DNA of 64,000 bases from Methanoregula sp. UBA64. Its GTDB lineage: Archaea > Halobacteriota > Methanomicrobia > Methanomicrobiales > Methanospirillaceae. The stretch is taken from positions 124,001 through 188,000 of the forward strand of contig NZ_DAQC01000008.1 in assembly GCF_002502735.1 (NCBI RefSeq), given 5' to 3'. Each line of letters opens with the position of its first letter. Position 1 is the stretch's first letter. Positions 35,646-44,851 of this stretch are shown one piece after another. The notes under the pieces were generated by a model. It saw only the letters and a list, made by a program, of their open reading frames with translations, searched no databases and had not been told where the DNA came from. The position numbers and the translations under genes were made by a program.

Positions 35646-36314
35646 GTGGTATCCACCGGTCTTGTCAAGCGCTGCCTGGTCCTTCTTTGTGGCCTCTTTT
35701 TCATGGGCCTCGGGATCAGTCTTGTCACCCGGTCGGCGCTTGGCACCTCGCCGATCTCGAGCGTCCCGTACGTGCTCTGCCTCGCGTTCCCGGTAACTTT
35801 CGGCGAGTTCACCATCATCCTGACCCTGATCTTCTTTGCTGCCGAAGTCTTCATCATCGGGCGGTCGTTCCCGAAACGCCAGTACCTCCAGATCCTCGTT
35901 GCCTTTTCCCTGGGATTCTTTGTCGATCTGGGCATGTACCTCTCGGCCGGCGTCCGGCCGGACTTCTACCCGGAACAGATCGCGGTCGTGCTTGCCGGCT
36001 CCGCGGTCCTTGCGTTTGGGATCTTCTTACAGGTCACGGCAAACGTTATCTTAAACCCGGGCGAGGGACTGGTCCGGGCCATTGCGGAGAAAACCCACAA
36101 GCGGTTCGGGATCGTAAAAGTCTTCTTCGACACCTCGCTTGTTGCGGCCGCAGCGCTCATCTCGCTTGCCGCGTTCGGGACAATCGAAGGGTTCCGGGAA
36201 GGCACCGTCATCTCCGCGATCCTGGTCGGGTACATCATCCTCGGCATCGCGTTTGTGTACGCGCGCTACGGTTGCGAGAAGTGGCTCGCGGATGAACCCG
36301 GAAGAGACCGGTAA
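35646..36314 (+). CDS. YczE/YitT-like membrane protein
   Basis: 222 aa with about five to six transmembrane helices. The start CLVLLCGLFFMGLGISLVTR followed by SALGTSPISSVPYVL, and the motif NPGEGLVRAIAEKT, match the YczE/YyaS/YitT (COG2364-like) integral membrane family, whose function is unsettled. The start is GTG at 35646, five bases after GGGGGAG. It stands alone between the SRAP gene and the decarboxylase operon. Confidence 0.8.
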   Translation: MVSTGLVKRCLVLLCGLFFMGLGISLVTRSALGTSPISSVPYVLCLAFPVTFGEFTIILTLIFFAAEVFIIGRSFPKRQYLQILVAFSLGFFVDLGMYLSAGVRPDFYPEQIAVVLAGSAVLAFGIFLQVTANVILNPGEGLVRAIAEKTHKRFGIVKVFFDTSLVAAAALISLAAFGTIEGFREGTVISAILVGYIILGIAFVYARYGCEKWLADEPGRDR

Positions 36315-36324
36315 AAAAAGAGAG

Positions 36325-36777
36325 TTAAGTGGTTGTTTTTGCTGCCTGCTGCAATGCGGGCACGAGTTTTGCAAAGATCGGGCTGTTTGCCGGTGTTGCG
36401 TAGATGAGGTACTGGCCGGCCACGATCATGTTCCCTACATGTTTTCCCTTGCCCGGGGCATGGGCATTGTAGAGCCGGACCGCTGCATCGCGGGACTCTG
36501 CGCTGTTAAATGCCTGTATTGCAACATACGCAATGTCGCCCTCGGGGTCGGTGAGCGTGTAGGTCTTGCCACCGGTTGCCCCGGCCATATTCCAGAGCGT
36601 GCCTTTCACATCGACAACGGAGATGCCCGCGGCATCCGCAGCCGCCTTGACCGGTTCGCCCGGGATTACATGGTACGGTTCCGATTCGTAGATCAGGCCG
36701 AGCATCAGGCACGGCAGGATAAACATCACGGCAACGATGAGCACAAGGCAGATCTCGCCGTTCTTGCTTAACGTCAT
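36325..36777 (-). CDS. Small membrane-anchored partner of decarboxylase operon
   Basis: 150 aa. One N-terminal transmembrane helix (about residues 8-28) is followed by an external domain with TLWNMAGATGGKTYTLTDPE and YVAIQAFNSAESRDAAVRLY. No family is recognised. Its ATG overlaps the end of the antiporter gene by 4 bases, so it is the third cistron of a coupled operon and may assist or sense the transporter. That role is inferred only from linkage. Confidence 0.7.
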   Translation of the reverse strand: MTLSKNGEICLVLIVAVMFILPCLMLGLIYESEPYHVIPGEPVKAAADAAGISVVDVKGTLWNMAGATGGKTYTLTDPEGDIAYVAIQAFNSAESRDAAVRLYNAHAPGKGKHVGNMIVAGQYLIYATPANSPIFAKLVPALQQAAKTTT

Positions 36778-38195
36778 GGCTGTTCACCACTCTTTTGCTT
36801 TTTGAGCCATCCGGGATGTTTGAATTTTAAGAAGATCAGGGGAGGCACGGCCAAAAGGAACGTACCGAGCAGCACCGAACCGACATAGACCGCCCAGTTC
36901 GTGAAGTACATCGGGGGCATGAGCCCGACGATAAAGGAGAGGACCGTGCCAAAGAGGCCAAGGCCTCCCACAATCCAGACCCCGATCATTCCGCCGGGGA
37001 TCTTAAAGGGCCGGGGCGTGTCGGGCTTGCTGTACCGCAGCTTGATGAGCGCGGCAAAGACGAGAATGTACACGATACAGAGCAACTCGACGGTCATTGC
37101 CGAGAGGATCCAGTAGGCCTGGTTCACGGACGGGAGGAACACGTAGAGCAGCGAGACTACCGAACCGATCAGCGCCTGGATGAGAAGCACCGCGACCGGC
37201 GCACCGTACTTGTTGGTGCGGTCGAAGATCGGGGGCATGTTGCCTTCCTCCGCAACGATCCCAAGACCTTTTGCCGGGCCAATCAGCCACGCGGCAAGGT
37301 TCACTACACCGCCCAGCGTGATGAGAAGGGCCATGGGGCCGACGAGCCACGCGATCCCGGCCGCATCGAAGAAGTACTGGATCGCCTGCATGACGCCCGA
37401 GGCGAGGTTGAGCTGGGACGCGGGGATCACGATCGCAATCGCGAGCGTTGCAAGGACGGTGCAGATCACGATGATAACGGCCGAGAGCGCCATTGCCCGG
37501 GGGAAGTCCCGCTGCGGGTTTTTGGTCTCAAGGGCATGGAAGCCGGCCATCTCCATCCCGGCAAACAACAGGACGATCGTTGCAAAGAACGGGAGCGTGG
37601 AGAGATTGATGGTCGGCACGGTCTGCGCAAGCGTGAAATGCGGGATCACGATCTTCTGTCCCGAGCCCAGCCACCAGAGGCCGAGACCGATGATCAACAG
37701 CGAGGGGACGATGCTCCCGAGGATCACGCCAATGTTCGAGAACTTTGTCGATGTCTCTTCGCCGAAGTAGGCAATCGCGGTGGTGCCCCAGAACACGATC
37801 ATCATGACCGAGAACATGAACCAGGGGTTGGCCGCAAGGTCCGGCGTGAGCGCGAACGCGAGCGTTGAAGCGGTAAAGGAGAGAACGGTCGGGAACCAGA
37901 CGAGATTGTTCGACCATTCGCAGAAGAGGGCGACAAACCCGCCCTTCTCGCCGAATGCCTGCTTGACCCAGGCGTACACCCCGCCGCCTTCGGGCCAGCC
38001 GGTTGCAAGTTCCGCTCCCGCAAGGGAGATCGGGATCAAAAAGACGATGGCCCCGATGATGTACCAGCCGATACACGACCAGCCGTACACGGCCATCGAG
38101 GGGAAATTCCTGATACTCAGCACCGCTGCCACGTTGATCATGGCAAGCGCAAAGAGCCCGAGCACTTTTTTGTTGACTACCGGTGCATCGCTCAT
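36774..38195 (-). CDS. APC-family amino acid antiporter (GadC/AdiC-like)
   Basis: 473 aa, about 12 helices. The N-terminal helix 1 region INVAAVLSIRNFPSMAVYGW and AELATGWPEGGGVYAWVKQA are typical of the APC superfamily glutamate/GABA-type exchangers. Its ATG overlaps the decarboxylase stop (ATGA), so it probably imports the decarboxylase substrate and exports the amine, as AdiC and GadC do. A basic amino acid is more likely than glutamate given the partner enzyme. Confidence 0.88.
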   Translation of the reverse strand: MSDAPVVNKKVLGLFALAMINVAAVLSIRNFPSMAVYGWSCIGWYIIGAIVFLIPISLAGAELATGWPEGGGVYAWVKQAFGEKGGFVALFCEWSNNLVWFPTVLSFTASTLAFALTPDLAANPWFMFSVMMIVFWGTTAIAYFGEETSTKFSNIGVILGSIVPSLLIIGLGLWWLGSGQKIVIPHFTLAQTVPTINLSTLPFFATIVLLFAGMEMAGFHALETKNPQRDFPRAMALSAVIIVICTVLATLAIAIVIPASQLNLASGVMQAIQYFFDAAGIAWLVGPMALLITLGGVVNLAAWLIGPAKGLGIVAEEGNMPPIFDRTNKYGAPVAVLLIQALIGSVVSLLYVFLPSVNQAYWILSAMTVELLCIVYILVFAALIKLRYSKPDTPRPFKIPGGMIGVWIVGGLGLFGTVLSFIVGLMPPMYFTNWAVYVGSVLLGTFLLAVPPLIFLKFKHPGWLKKQKSGEQP

Positions 38196-40516
38196 CGTTT
38201 CTTCTCCTTTGTGTTCTTCTCCTTTAAGCAGATCATCATGTACTCACCTTTGATGCTCTCGATCCCGTGCGTGTCGTGCTCGAAGCCCGGGAACGCCCGG
38301 TCAAAGTCCTGCAGCGAGAGCAGGTACTGGATAATGGGGCCGTTCTTTGGCCCGGTCTTCTCGCCCGGCGCAAGGAGCGGGATGCCCGGCGGGTAGGGCA
38401 CGATCCCGGTGGCAACGATGCGGTTTGCAGCCTGCGAGACCGGGATCTGTTCTACATTGTCCTTCACCAGTTTCGAGAAGGTCTCCGCGTAGGTGACCTT
38501 TGGTTCGGGTAAGATCGAGAAGGCCTTCTGGAGCAGGCCGCACATGTCGTGGTCCCGCTTGAACGCGTGCATCCTGGCCACGAGCTCCTGGAGCTTCATG
38601 CCGCCATACCGGTCCGGCCATTTCTCCACAAGATCCGGGAAGATATCTTCGACCGGGGCGTTCTCGTCGTACTGGCGTTTGAACTCGAAGAGCTCGGTAA
38701 TAAGCGTGCCCCACTTGCCCTTGGTCATGCCCATCGAGAACAAGAAGAGGATCGAGTAGTCCCCGCTCTTTTCGTTGATGATGCCTTTCGTGTCCAGGTA
38801 CTTGACCACGATTGCCGCCGGGATGCCCCATGCCGCAAGCGTGCCGTCTTCGTTCACGCCCGGGGTGAGCACGGTGACCTTGATGGGGTCGAGCATGCAG
38901 TAGTTGTCGGGGAACCCGGTAAAGCCGTGCCAGGCTTCGCCCGGGTGGAGCACCCAGCACGAAGGCGTGGAGCGGAGGGTTTCGAGGGGCACGGATTCGA
39001 ACGGGACCTTCTTTTTTGTCTTCGGGTCCACCACCGTTGCCGGCTGCCACATCGGGAACCACCAGTCGCCCTTCTTTTTGCCGCCCGCAATCTCTTTTGC
39101 GATCCGGGCCATGGTGCGCCGGAACCGGATCGCCTCTTCGATCGATTCGGTCGTGAGCACCCGGCCCGATGCACCGTCCATCATTTTCGAGGAAACGTCC
39201 AGCGACGCGATGATCGTGTAGAGCGGCGAGGTGGAGCTGTGCATCATGAACCCCTCGTTGAACCGGGCGTGCTCGATGGGCACCCGGCCGTTTCTCACGT
39301 GGACCATGGAGGCCTGCGAGAGTGCCGCGAGGAGCTTGTGCGTGGACTGCGTGGCAAAGACGGTCGGGCCTTTTGGATCCTTTGCCCCGTCCCGCATGGC
39401 AAACCGGTCCACATAGAGCGGGTTGAACCGGGCGTAGCCGTACCAGGCTTCATCGAAGTGTATGCTGTCCACGCTTTTTCCCAGTTCCTTTTCCACATCG
39501 GCTGCAAGATAACAGAGGCCGTCGTAGGTCGAGTTCGTGATGATGGCGTGGACCGGGGTCTTGTCCTTGAGATCTTTCGCCAGCGGGCAGGCAGCGATCT
39601 TCTTCTTTATCGCTGCGGGCGTCATGTCGGCCGGCGGGATCGGGCCGATGATCCCGTACCGGTTCCGGGTCGGGATCAGGTACACGGCCACGGAATGCGT
39701 CATGGTGAGCGCGTGCTCGGCGGACTTGTGGCAGTTCCGGTCCACGAGCACCACATCGTCTTTGGTGACCCGGCCAAAGAAGACGATCTTGTTTGCCGTG
39801 GAGGTGCCGTTTGTCACAAAATAGGTCATATCGGCGCCGAATACTTTTGCCGCGTACCGCTCGGCCTCGCCCACCGGGCCGGAGTGGTCGAGGAGCGAGC
39901 CGAGTTCGCCGACCGAGATCGAGAGGTCGGAGCGGAAGAGCTGTTCCCCGAAGAAATTAAAGAACTGCCGGCCGGCCGGGGTCTTGCGGAATGCCGTGCC
40001 GCCGGCATGGCCGGGCGTGTGCCAGGAGTACTCGAAGTCTTTGGAGAACTTCACGAGTTCGCCAAAGAACGGGGGCAGCAGCTTGTCCTGGTAGCGTTTG
40101 GCCGCAGCGGTGATACGCCCGGCAATAAAGTCGGGGGTATCGTCCATCACGTAGAGGTACTCGTTGACCTCTTTTAAGACATCGACCGTCAGGCCGATGG
40201 GGGGATCGTTCATCGGTTCGGCCATTAAAAAGATCGGGATGTCCTCGTTCACGCTGCGGATCTGGCGGATCAGGGTAAGCGTGTCCTGCTGCTTCTTACC
40301 CGTTTTGTCGCCGAGGTTCCAGTTGATCAGGATACAGCTGACCGCAGGAAGATTGGCGTATGCGTTCCGGGCATCGGCGGGAGAGGCAACGTCGGCAACA
40401 AAGATATCGTATGCCTCGAGATCGCGGACGATCCGCTGCAGGGCCCTGCCGTGAGGGGTTTCGGTGTGGATCGCATCGTCCACGATCCCGACCACCAGGC
40501 GTTCCTCGGGTTTCAT
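38192..40516 (-). CDS. PLP-dependent arginine/lysine decarboxylase (AdiA-like)
   Basis: 774 aa, the size of bacterial inducible Orn/Lys/Arg decarboxylases. An N-terminal receiver-like wing (about 1-130), a PLP core with SWHTPGHAGGTAFRKTPAGR, an Asp/His-bearing SIHFDEAWYGYARF, the PLP Lys in ATQSTHKLLAALSQASMVHV, and a C-terminal domain are all visible. The stretch FNEGFMMHSSTSPLYTIIAS is closer to AdiA than to LdcI as I recall them. It would consume a proton while making agmatine or cadaverine. The ATG at 40516 follows GGGAG by 6 bases, although the frame is open to 40639. It is the first gene of the operon. Confidence 0.88.
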   Translation of the reverse strand: MKPEERLVVGIVDDAIHTETPHGRALQRIVRDLEAYDIFVADVASPADARNAYANLPAVSCILINWNLGDKTGKKQQDTLTLIRQIRSVNEDIPIFLMAEPMNDPPIGLTVDVLKEVNEYLYVMDDTPDFIAGRITAAAKRYQDKLLPPFFGELVKFSKDFEYSWHTPGHAGGTAFRKTPAGRQFFNFFGEQLFRSDLSISVGELGSLLDHSGPVGEAERYAAKVFGADMTYFVTNGTSTANKIVFFGRVTKDDVVLVDRNCHKSAEHALTMTHSVAVYLIPTRNRYGIIGPIPPADMTPAAIKKKIAACPLAKDLKDKTPVHAIITNSTYDGLCYLAADVEKELGKSVDSIHFDEAWYGYARFNPLYVDRFAMRDGAKDPKGPTVFATQSTHKLLAALSQASMVHVRNGRVPIEHARFNEGFMMHSSTSPLYTIIASLDVSSKMMDGASGRVLTTESIEEAIRFRRTMARIAKEIAGGKKKGDWWFPMWQPATVVDPKTKKKVPFESVPLETLRSTPSCWVLHPGEAWHGFTGFPDNYCMLDPIKVTVLTPGVNEDGTLAAWGIPAAIVVKYLDTKGIINEKSGDYSILFLFSMGMTKGKWGTLITELFEFKRQYDENAPVEDIFPDLVEKWPDRYGGMKLQELVARMHAFKRDHDMCGLLQKAFSILPEPKVTYAETFSKLVKDNVEQIPVSQAANRIVATGIVPYPPGIPLLAPGEKTGPKNGPIIQYLLSLQDFDRAFPGFEHDTHGIESIKGEYMMICLKEKNTKEKKR

Positions 40517-40788
40517 GGGACGCTCCCGTGCAGCCGGGAGACCGGCATCAGTACATTTCCGGGGTTCAGACTCCTGTTCATGAGTCTGGCTATGATGATA
40601 CTGGCATTTAAATAATTCGGGATTATGTATTCCGGGCAAAAGAATCCGGTGGATTGCCGGGACAACCGGGAAGAGAACAGCGGCACCTTGCGGATGAATG
40701 CGGTACGCAGGTGAGATGCAGCCATGCTCCTGCTCTCAGGTGCGGTTATCGCATACACCCTGCGGGTTACCCCGGAAAGAAAAAAGGA

Positions 40789-41130
40789 TTAAATGTACCG
40801 GTTCTTCCGCAGCCAGTCGGTCTGCGGCTTGAGGTACCGGTAAATAATATCGCACTTGTCGTCCTGGATGCTCCAGGGAACGATAATGACCGTGTCGCCT
40901 TCGCGGATCCACTGTCTTTTCTTGATCTTGCCCTTGATCCGGCCCATCCGGGAAACCCCGTCGATGCACTGGACGCGGATATGATTTGCCCCCATCATGG
41001 TCTCGGCCCGGGCAAACTGCTCGTTATTCCATTTTTTGGGCAGACGTACACGACATACCGGCGTACCGTCCGGGTTTAGTGCATTCGGATCTGCCTCACC
41101 TGTATCTACTCGTTTGTGATAACCAGCCAT
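40789..41130 (-). CDS. Translation initiation factor aIF-1A
   Basis: 113 aa, homologous to eukaryotic eIF1A. The OB-fold shows RVRLPKKWNNEQFARAETMM, GANHIRVQCIDGVSRMGRIK and GKIKKRQWIREGDTVIIVPW, all highly conserved. It binds the ribosomal A site during initiation. The TATA box sits about 25 bases before the ATG, so the message is probably leaderless. Confidence 0.96.
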   Translation of the reverse strand: MAGYHKRVDTGEADPNALNPDGTPVCRVRLPKKWNNEQFARAETMMGANHIRVQCIDGVSRMGRIKGKIKKRQWIREGDTVIIVPWSIQDDKCDIIYRYLKPQTDWLRKNRYI

Positions 41131-41148
41131 TCAACCAACTACGTTCGC

Positions 41149-41157
41149 ACTATAAAT
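41149..41157 (-). promoter_or_regulatory. TATA box of the aIF-1A gene
   Basis: On the minus strand the word ATTTATAGT lies 19-27 bases before the ATG at 41130, the right place for a leaderless archaeal promoter. Confidence 0.55.
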
Positions 41158-41245
41158 GACTGCTGACCTGTTGAAGGTATGTATTGGAGGATAATTACGC
41201 ACATGACAGATACACCTTTCAGGTCGCACGCCAATTGAACACTTA

Positions 41246-41420
41246 TCACAGCAGAGCGATGATGGCATAACGGATCAGCTTGTTCACACGCTGGTGGCGC
41301 CCCGCAACGGATCATGACGGGGCGGCATTATCCCGGATATCGAACTTTTCTGTCATGGTCGAAACGATCCACGTGCGGCCGTTGTAATAACCGGCACAGA
41401 TCAGGACCCGGTTTTTCCCG
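41246..41420 (-). other. Intergenic region with protein-like remnant
   Basis: Between aIF-1A and the thermosome gene (41131-41470) no intact gene is seen. The minus strand reads [20 protein letters not shown] then [13 protein letters not shown], a TGA, and after it in the same frame VNKLIRYAIIALL and a second TGA. This looks more like decayed coding sequence than chance, but it is short. The promoter of the thermosome gene must also lie here. Confidence 0.3.
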
Positions 41421-41470
41421 GGAAAAAACGGGAAAAACGACCGGTAACTGTTAAAAAAACGAGGAAGAAT

Positions 41471-43102
41471 ATGTCACAACAGCTTGGCGGGCAGCCAATT
41501 ATTATCTTACGACAGGGAACAACGCGGAACAGGGGCGAGGAAGCCCAGAGCAGTAATATCACTGCCGCCATGGCGGTAGGAACTGCGGTCCGCTCGACGC
41601 TCGGTCCAAAAGGCATGGACAAGATGCTCATCGACGGCATGGGCGACGTAGTGATCACAAACGACGGCGCAACGATCCTAAAAGAGATGGACATCCAGCA
41701 CCCGGCCGCAAAGATGATGGTCGAGATCGCAAAGACCCAGGACGACGAAGTCGGGGACGGCACGACCTCGGCCGTGGTCCTTGCCGGGGAACTCTTGAAA
41801 AACGCACAGGATCTGCTCGAACAGCGTGTCCACCCGACCGTAATCGCGGAAGGGTACCGGCAGGCCGCGACAAAGTCGCTTGAGATCCTCGCAAAGATCG
41901 CAATTGCGGTAAAGCCGGAAGATCACGCGATGCTTGAAAAAGTCGCGGAGACCGCGATCAGCGGCAAAGGGGCGGAAGCGTACAAGAAACTGCTCTGCAA
42001 TATCGTTGTCAAAGCGGTCACGAGCGTTGCCGATCCCGACGGCACGGTCGATATCAAGCACGTGAACGTGCAGAAAAAGACCGGGGGCGCAGTCGAGGAT
42101 ACCGTGCTTATCGAGGGCATGGTCATCGACAAGGAACGGGCAAACCCGGGGATGCCAAAGTCTGTAAAAAACGCGAAAATTTTGCTCCTGAACGCTGCGC
42201 TCGAATACAAAAAGACCGAGGTCTCGGCAAAGATCAACATCTCCCGGCCCGATCAGGTGCAGGCATTCCTTGACGAAGACGAGCAGATGGTTCACGCTCT
42301 GGCAGAGAAAGTGATCCGTAGCGGGGCAAACGTGGTGTTCTGCGGGAAAGGCATCGACGATGTCGCCCAGCACTACCTGACAAAAGCCGGGATCTTTGCC
42401 GTGCGCCGGGTAAAAAAGAGCGACCTTGAAAATCTCTCCCGCGCCACCGGGGCTGCGATCCTCACCAGCATCGATACCGTCACACCGGCCGATCTCGGGT
42501 CTGCCGGCCTTGTGGAGGAGACGAAGTTCTCCGGAGATGAGATGATCACGATCGCGAAATGCAAAAACCCCAAAGCCGTCTCCATCATTATCCGGGGCGG
42601 GTCCGATCATATCATCGATGAGATCGAACGCGCCCTCCACGATGCGCTCATGGTCGTCGGCGTTGTCGTGCAGGACAAAAAGGTCGTTGCCGGCGGCGGG
42701 GCGCCCGAGATCGAGCTCTCGCTCCAGCTGCACCGGTACGCGGCAACGGTCGGCGGCCGCAACCAGCTCGCGATCGAGGCATTCGCACAGGCGCTTGAGA
42801 TCATCCCGCGGTCGCTGGCCGAGAACGCCGGCCTTGACGCCATCGATATGGTCGTTGCGATCCGGGCTGCGCACGAGGCGGGAAAGAGAACCTTCGGCCT
42901 CGATGTGTACGAGGCAAAACCGGTCGACATGCAGAAAGCCGGCGTCATCGAGCCCTTAAAGGTAAAGACGCAGGCCATTTCAAGCGCCACAGAAGCGGCG
43001 GTCATGATCCTGCGCATCGACGATGTCATCGCATCGTCGCAGTCCGGCAGCCCGGGCGGGATGCCCCGGGGTGGCATGCCGCCGGGAATGGGGGATGACT
43101 AG
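41471..43102 (+). CDS. Thermosome subunit (group II chaperonin)
   Basis: 543 aa. ATP-driven folding chaperonin of the archaeal cytosol, forming double rings. Conserved ATP-site motifs are present: [59 protein letters not shown] and [10 protein letters not shown]. The Gly/Met-rich tail ([15 protein letters not shown]) is typical. AGGAAG precedes the ATG by about 5 bases. Other subunits would be elsewhere in the genome. Confidence 0.97.
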   Translation: MSQQLGGQPIIILRQGTTRNRGEEAQSSNITAAMAVGTAVRSTLGPKGMDKMLIDGMGDVVITNDGATILKEMDIQHPAAKMMVEIAKTQDDEVGDGTTSAVVLAGELLKNAQDLLEQRVHPTVIAEGYRQAATKSLEILAKIAIAVKPEDHAMLEKVAETAISGKGAEAYKKLLCNIVVKAVTSVADPDGTVDIKHVNVQKKTGGAVEDTVLIEGMVIDKERANPGMPKSVKNAKILLLNAALEYKKTEVSAKINISRPDQVQAFLDEDEQMVHALAEKVIRSGANVVFCGKGIDDVAQHYLTKAGIFAVRRVKKSDLENLSRATGAAILTSIDTVTPADLGSAGLVEETKFSGDEMITIAKCKNPKAVSIIIRGGSDHIIDEIERALHDALMVVGVVVQDKKVVAGGGAPEIELSLQLHRYAATVGGRNQLAIEAFAQALEIIPRSLAENAGLDAIDMVVAIRAAHEAGKRTFGLDVYEAKPVDMQKAGVIEPLKVKTQAISSATEAAVMILRIDDVIASSQSGSPGGMPRGGMPPGMGDD

Positions 43103-43139
43103 GAATGCCGTATGCATACACCCGCGGACGGGGAGCATA

Positions 43140-43433
43140 ATGAGCGTTATGGTGAAATTCCATCATGTCGGGGTGTTTCACTCCGGCGACTCCCTTTCTA
43201 TCGACCTTAGCAAGATTACGGAGTTCAAAATTACCCGGCAGCGCAATACCTGCGACCTCCTTGCCATCACCCCGGAAAACCAGCAGCCCGACCGGCCGTA
43301 CGCGATCGCGACACGGGACCGGGAGTTCCAGCTGCAGGAGATCATCGCCGATCTCAAGAAATTAAAAACCGAGCGTCGGAATCTCGTGTACGAGATCACC
43401 GATACCGAAGTCCGCAGGGAGATAACCGGATAA
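43140..43433 (+). CDS. Small hypothetical protein downstream of thermosome
   Basis: 97 aa from the ATG at 43140, which follows GGGGAG by 4 bases. It is soluble, basic and beta-rich at the start (VKFHHVGVFHSGDSLSIDLS), then helical (LQEIIADLKKLKTERRNLVY). No domain is recognised. It lies 37 bases after the thermosome gene and may be co-transcribed. Confidence 0.65.
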   Translation: MSVMVKFHHVGVFHSGDSLSIDLSKITEFKITRQRNTCDLLAITPENQQPDRPYAIATRDREFQLQEIIADLKKLKTERRNLVYEITDTEVRREITG

Positions 43434-43450
43434 CTTTTTTTTAATTTTTC
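43434..43450 (+). terminator. T-rich terminator
   Basis: Directly after the stop at 43433 come CTTTTTTTTAATTTTTC-like oligo-T tracts, the archaeal termination signature, ending the thermosome transcript. Confidence 0.6.
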
Positions 43451-43609
43451 TGCCGGTTCCGGTGGCGTGCCGGTGCGATCTTTTCGGCCGGCAGCCCGAT
43501 ACGCAAGGTTTCTTAAAAACAGTTCCCGCCGGGGAGACGGGGGCAGTGCTTCAGGGCGGATCCGGGCGATGCCCCCGGTCTCGCGTTTTTCATCTGCCCG
43601 GATACCGGT

Positions 43610-43765
43610 TCATGGCAAAAAATACCACAAAAGAACTACGCACACGACCGCAATGCCGCCCCAGAACCACCAGGTCTTCCAGACCGGCTGGGCCTCGGTA
43701 AAATTGTACCAGCCCAGGTCGTCGGCGTCCCTTCCCATGAACCATTCCGTGAAGGCGTTTGTCAT
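43610..43765 (-). CDS. 51-aa single-span membrane protein
   Basis: ATG at 43765 on the minus strand opens 51 codons. A soluble acidic start (MTNAFTEWFMGRDADDLGWY) is followed by a Trp-rich juxtamembrane stretch (PVWKTWWFWGG) and one transmembrane helix (IAVVCVVLLWYFLP) reaching the C-terminus. AAAGGACAGG lies a few bases before the ATG. Codon use matches the genome. No family is recognised. It is convergent with the thermosome transcript and downstream of trm5. The layout suggests a small subunit or regulator of a membrane complex, but nothing ties it to one. Confidence 0.65.
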   Translation of the reverse strand: MTNAFTEWFMGRDADDLGWYNFTEAQPVWKTWWFWGGIAVVCVVLLWYFLP

Positions 43766-43885
43766 GACCTGTCCTTTGCATTACTCATGCCTCATTAGGC
43801 CTTCAGGAGAAATAGTTTCCCGCTATCGGGAGATAGGAAAAAAAGGAGATTTGCCCGGAATTGTATGGGGCGGGATAGTCGTCCC

Positions 43886-44803
43886 TTATCCCACGGCGAT
43901 ATCGTACACCGCGTGCCACTGGCCGGGCGAGTAGGACCGGACCTCGCGTTCGGTAACCGTAACACCGGCCCCGCCCAGCTCCCGGATCCGGGCAAGGTGC
44001 TCGCCCGTTTCGGATACCAGCGAATAGAAATGGATCGTGCCCCCGGGCCGGACGAGCCGGAAGGCTTCCGGTAAAAATTCCGTGCCGGCCAGCGGGAGGT
44101 TCATGACGATCCGGTCGAACTTCCACGACAGGATCTTTTCCAGGTGCCGGGCATCGGCAAGCACCGGGATCACGTTTGCCGCCCGGTTCTTCCGGATATT
44201 TTCCATCATGAGCCGGACGGCCTGCGGGTTTAGATCGGCCGCGACAACCACACCCGCCCGGGCGGCAAGCGTGATGGCAAACGGCCCGACCCCGGCGAAC
44301 ATATCGAGCACGAGCTCGCCGTCATTGACCTGATCGAGGATCCGGTGGCGTTCGGTCGAGAGCCGGGCGGAGAAGTAGGCGCCGGCAAGATCGACCACGA
44401 ACCGGCGCCCGTGTTCGGTCACCTCCGTCCGGGTCGTGTCGGTGCCGGCAAGGACACGGTAGTCCCGGGTCCGGTACTCGCCCGAGACCTCGCTTGTCGG
44501 GAAAAGCACCGTGTGGAGCGAGGGCCGGTTTGCAAGGATCTTCTCCGCCCCCGCGGGATCGTTCTCCTGCATGATCGCGATCCCGCCCACGAGCTCGTGG
44601 CGGGGAAGTGCCTCGCGGCCGGGCTGCTCCCCGAACTCGTACCACCCGGCGCCGTCACGCTCCGCGAGCACGGCAAAGATCAGGAACGGCCCGTCGTGCA
44701 GGACCTTGAGCGTCACATCGAGCGCCCCCTCGCCGATGAGCGCCTGCCGTGTTGCTTCGCCCTCCTGTGCCGGTACCCGTATGCCCCACTGCCCGGTTGT
44801 CAT
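43886..44803 (-). CDS. trm5: tRNA (guanine37-N1)-methyltransferase Trm5
   Basis: 305 aa. Makes m1G37 next to the anticodon, preventing frameshifts. Motifs: FVVDLAGAYFSARLSTERHR (Trm5 FSxRLxTER), SAM-binding VLDMFAGVGPFAI, ADLNPQAVRLMMENIRKN and the catalytic-loop region FDRIVMNLPLAGTEFL. The frame is open to 44875, but the ATG at 44803 (MTTGQWGIRVP) is preceded by a TTTTAAAA box and fits archaeal Trm5 starts. It is divergent from HMG-CoA reductase with only 48 bases between the start codons. Confidence 0.9.
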   Translation of the reverse strand: MTTGQWGIRVPAQEGEATRQALIGEGALDVTLKVLHDGPFLIFAVLAERDGAGWYEFGEQPGREALPRHELVGGIAIMQENDPAGAEKILANRPSLHTVLFPTSEVSGEYRTRDYRVLAGTDTTRTEVTEHGRRFVVDLAGAYFSARLSTERHRILDQVNDGELVLDMFAGVGPFAITLAARAGVVVAADLNPQAVRLMMENIRKNRAANVIPVLADARHLEKILSWKFDRIVMNLPLAGTEFLPEAFRLVRPGGTIHFYSLVSETGEHLARIRELGGAGVTVTEREVRSYSPGQWHAVYDIAVG

Positions 44804-44851
44804 TTTTAAAAGACCACTGCGCTCATAATAGTATACAACCAACAGGTATTC
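44804..44851. promoter_or_regulatory. Compact divergent promoter trm5 / hmgA
   Basis: The 48 bases between the two start codons contain ATAATAGTATAC, a TATA-like word about 20-30 bases before the HMG-CoA reductase ATG, and TTTTAAAA next to the trm5 ATG. Both messages should be short-leader or leaderless, and polymerase binding on the two sides may compete. Confidence 0.4.
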
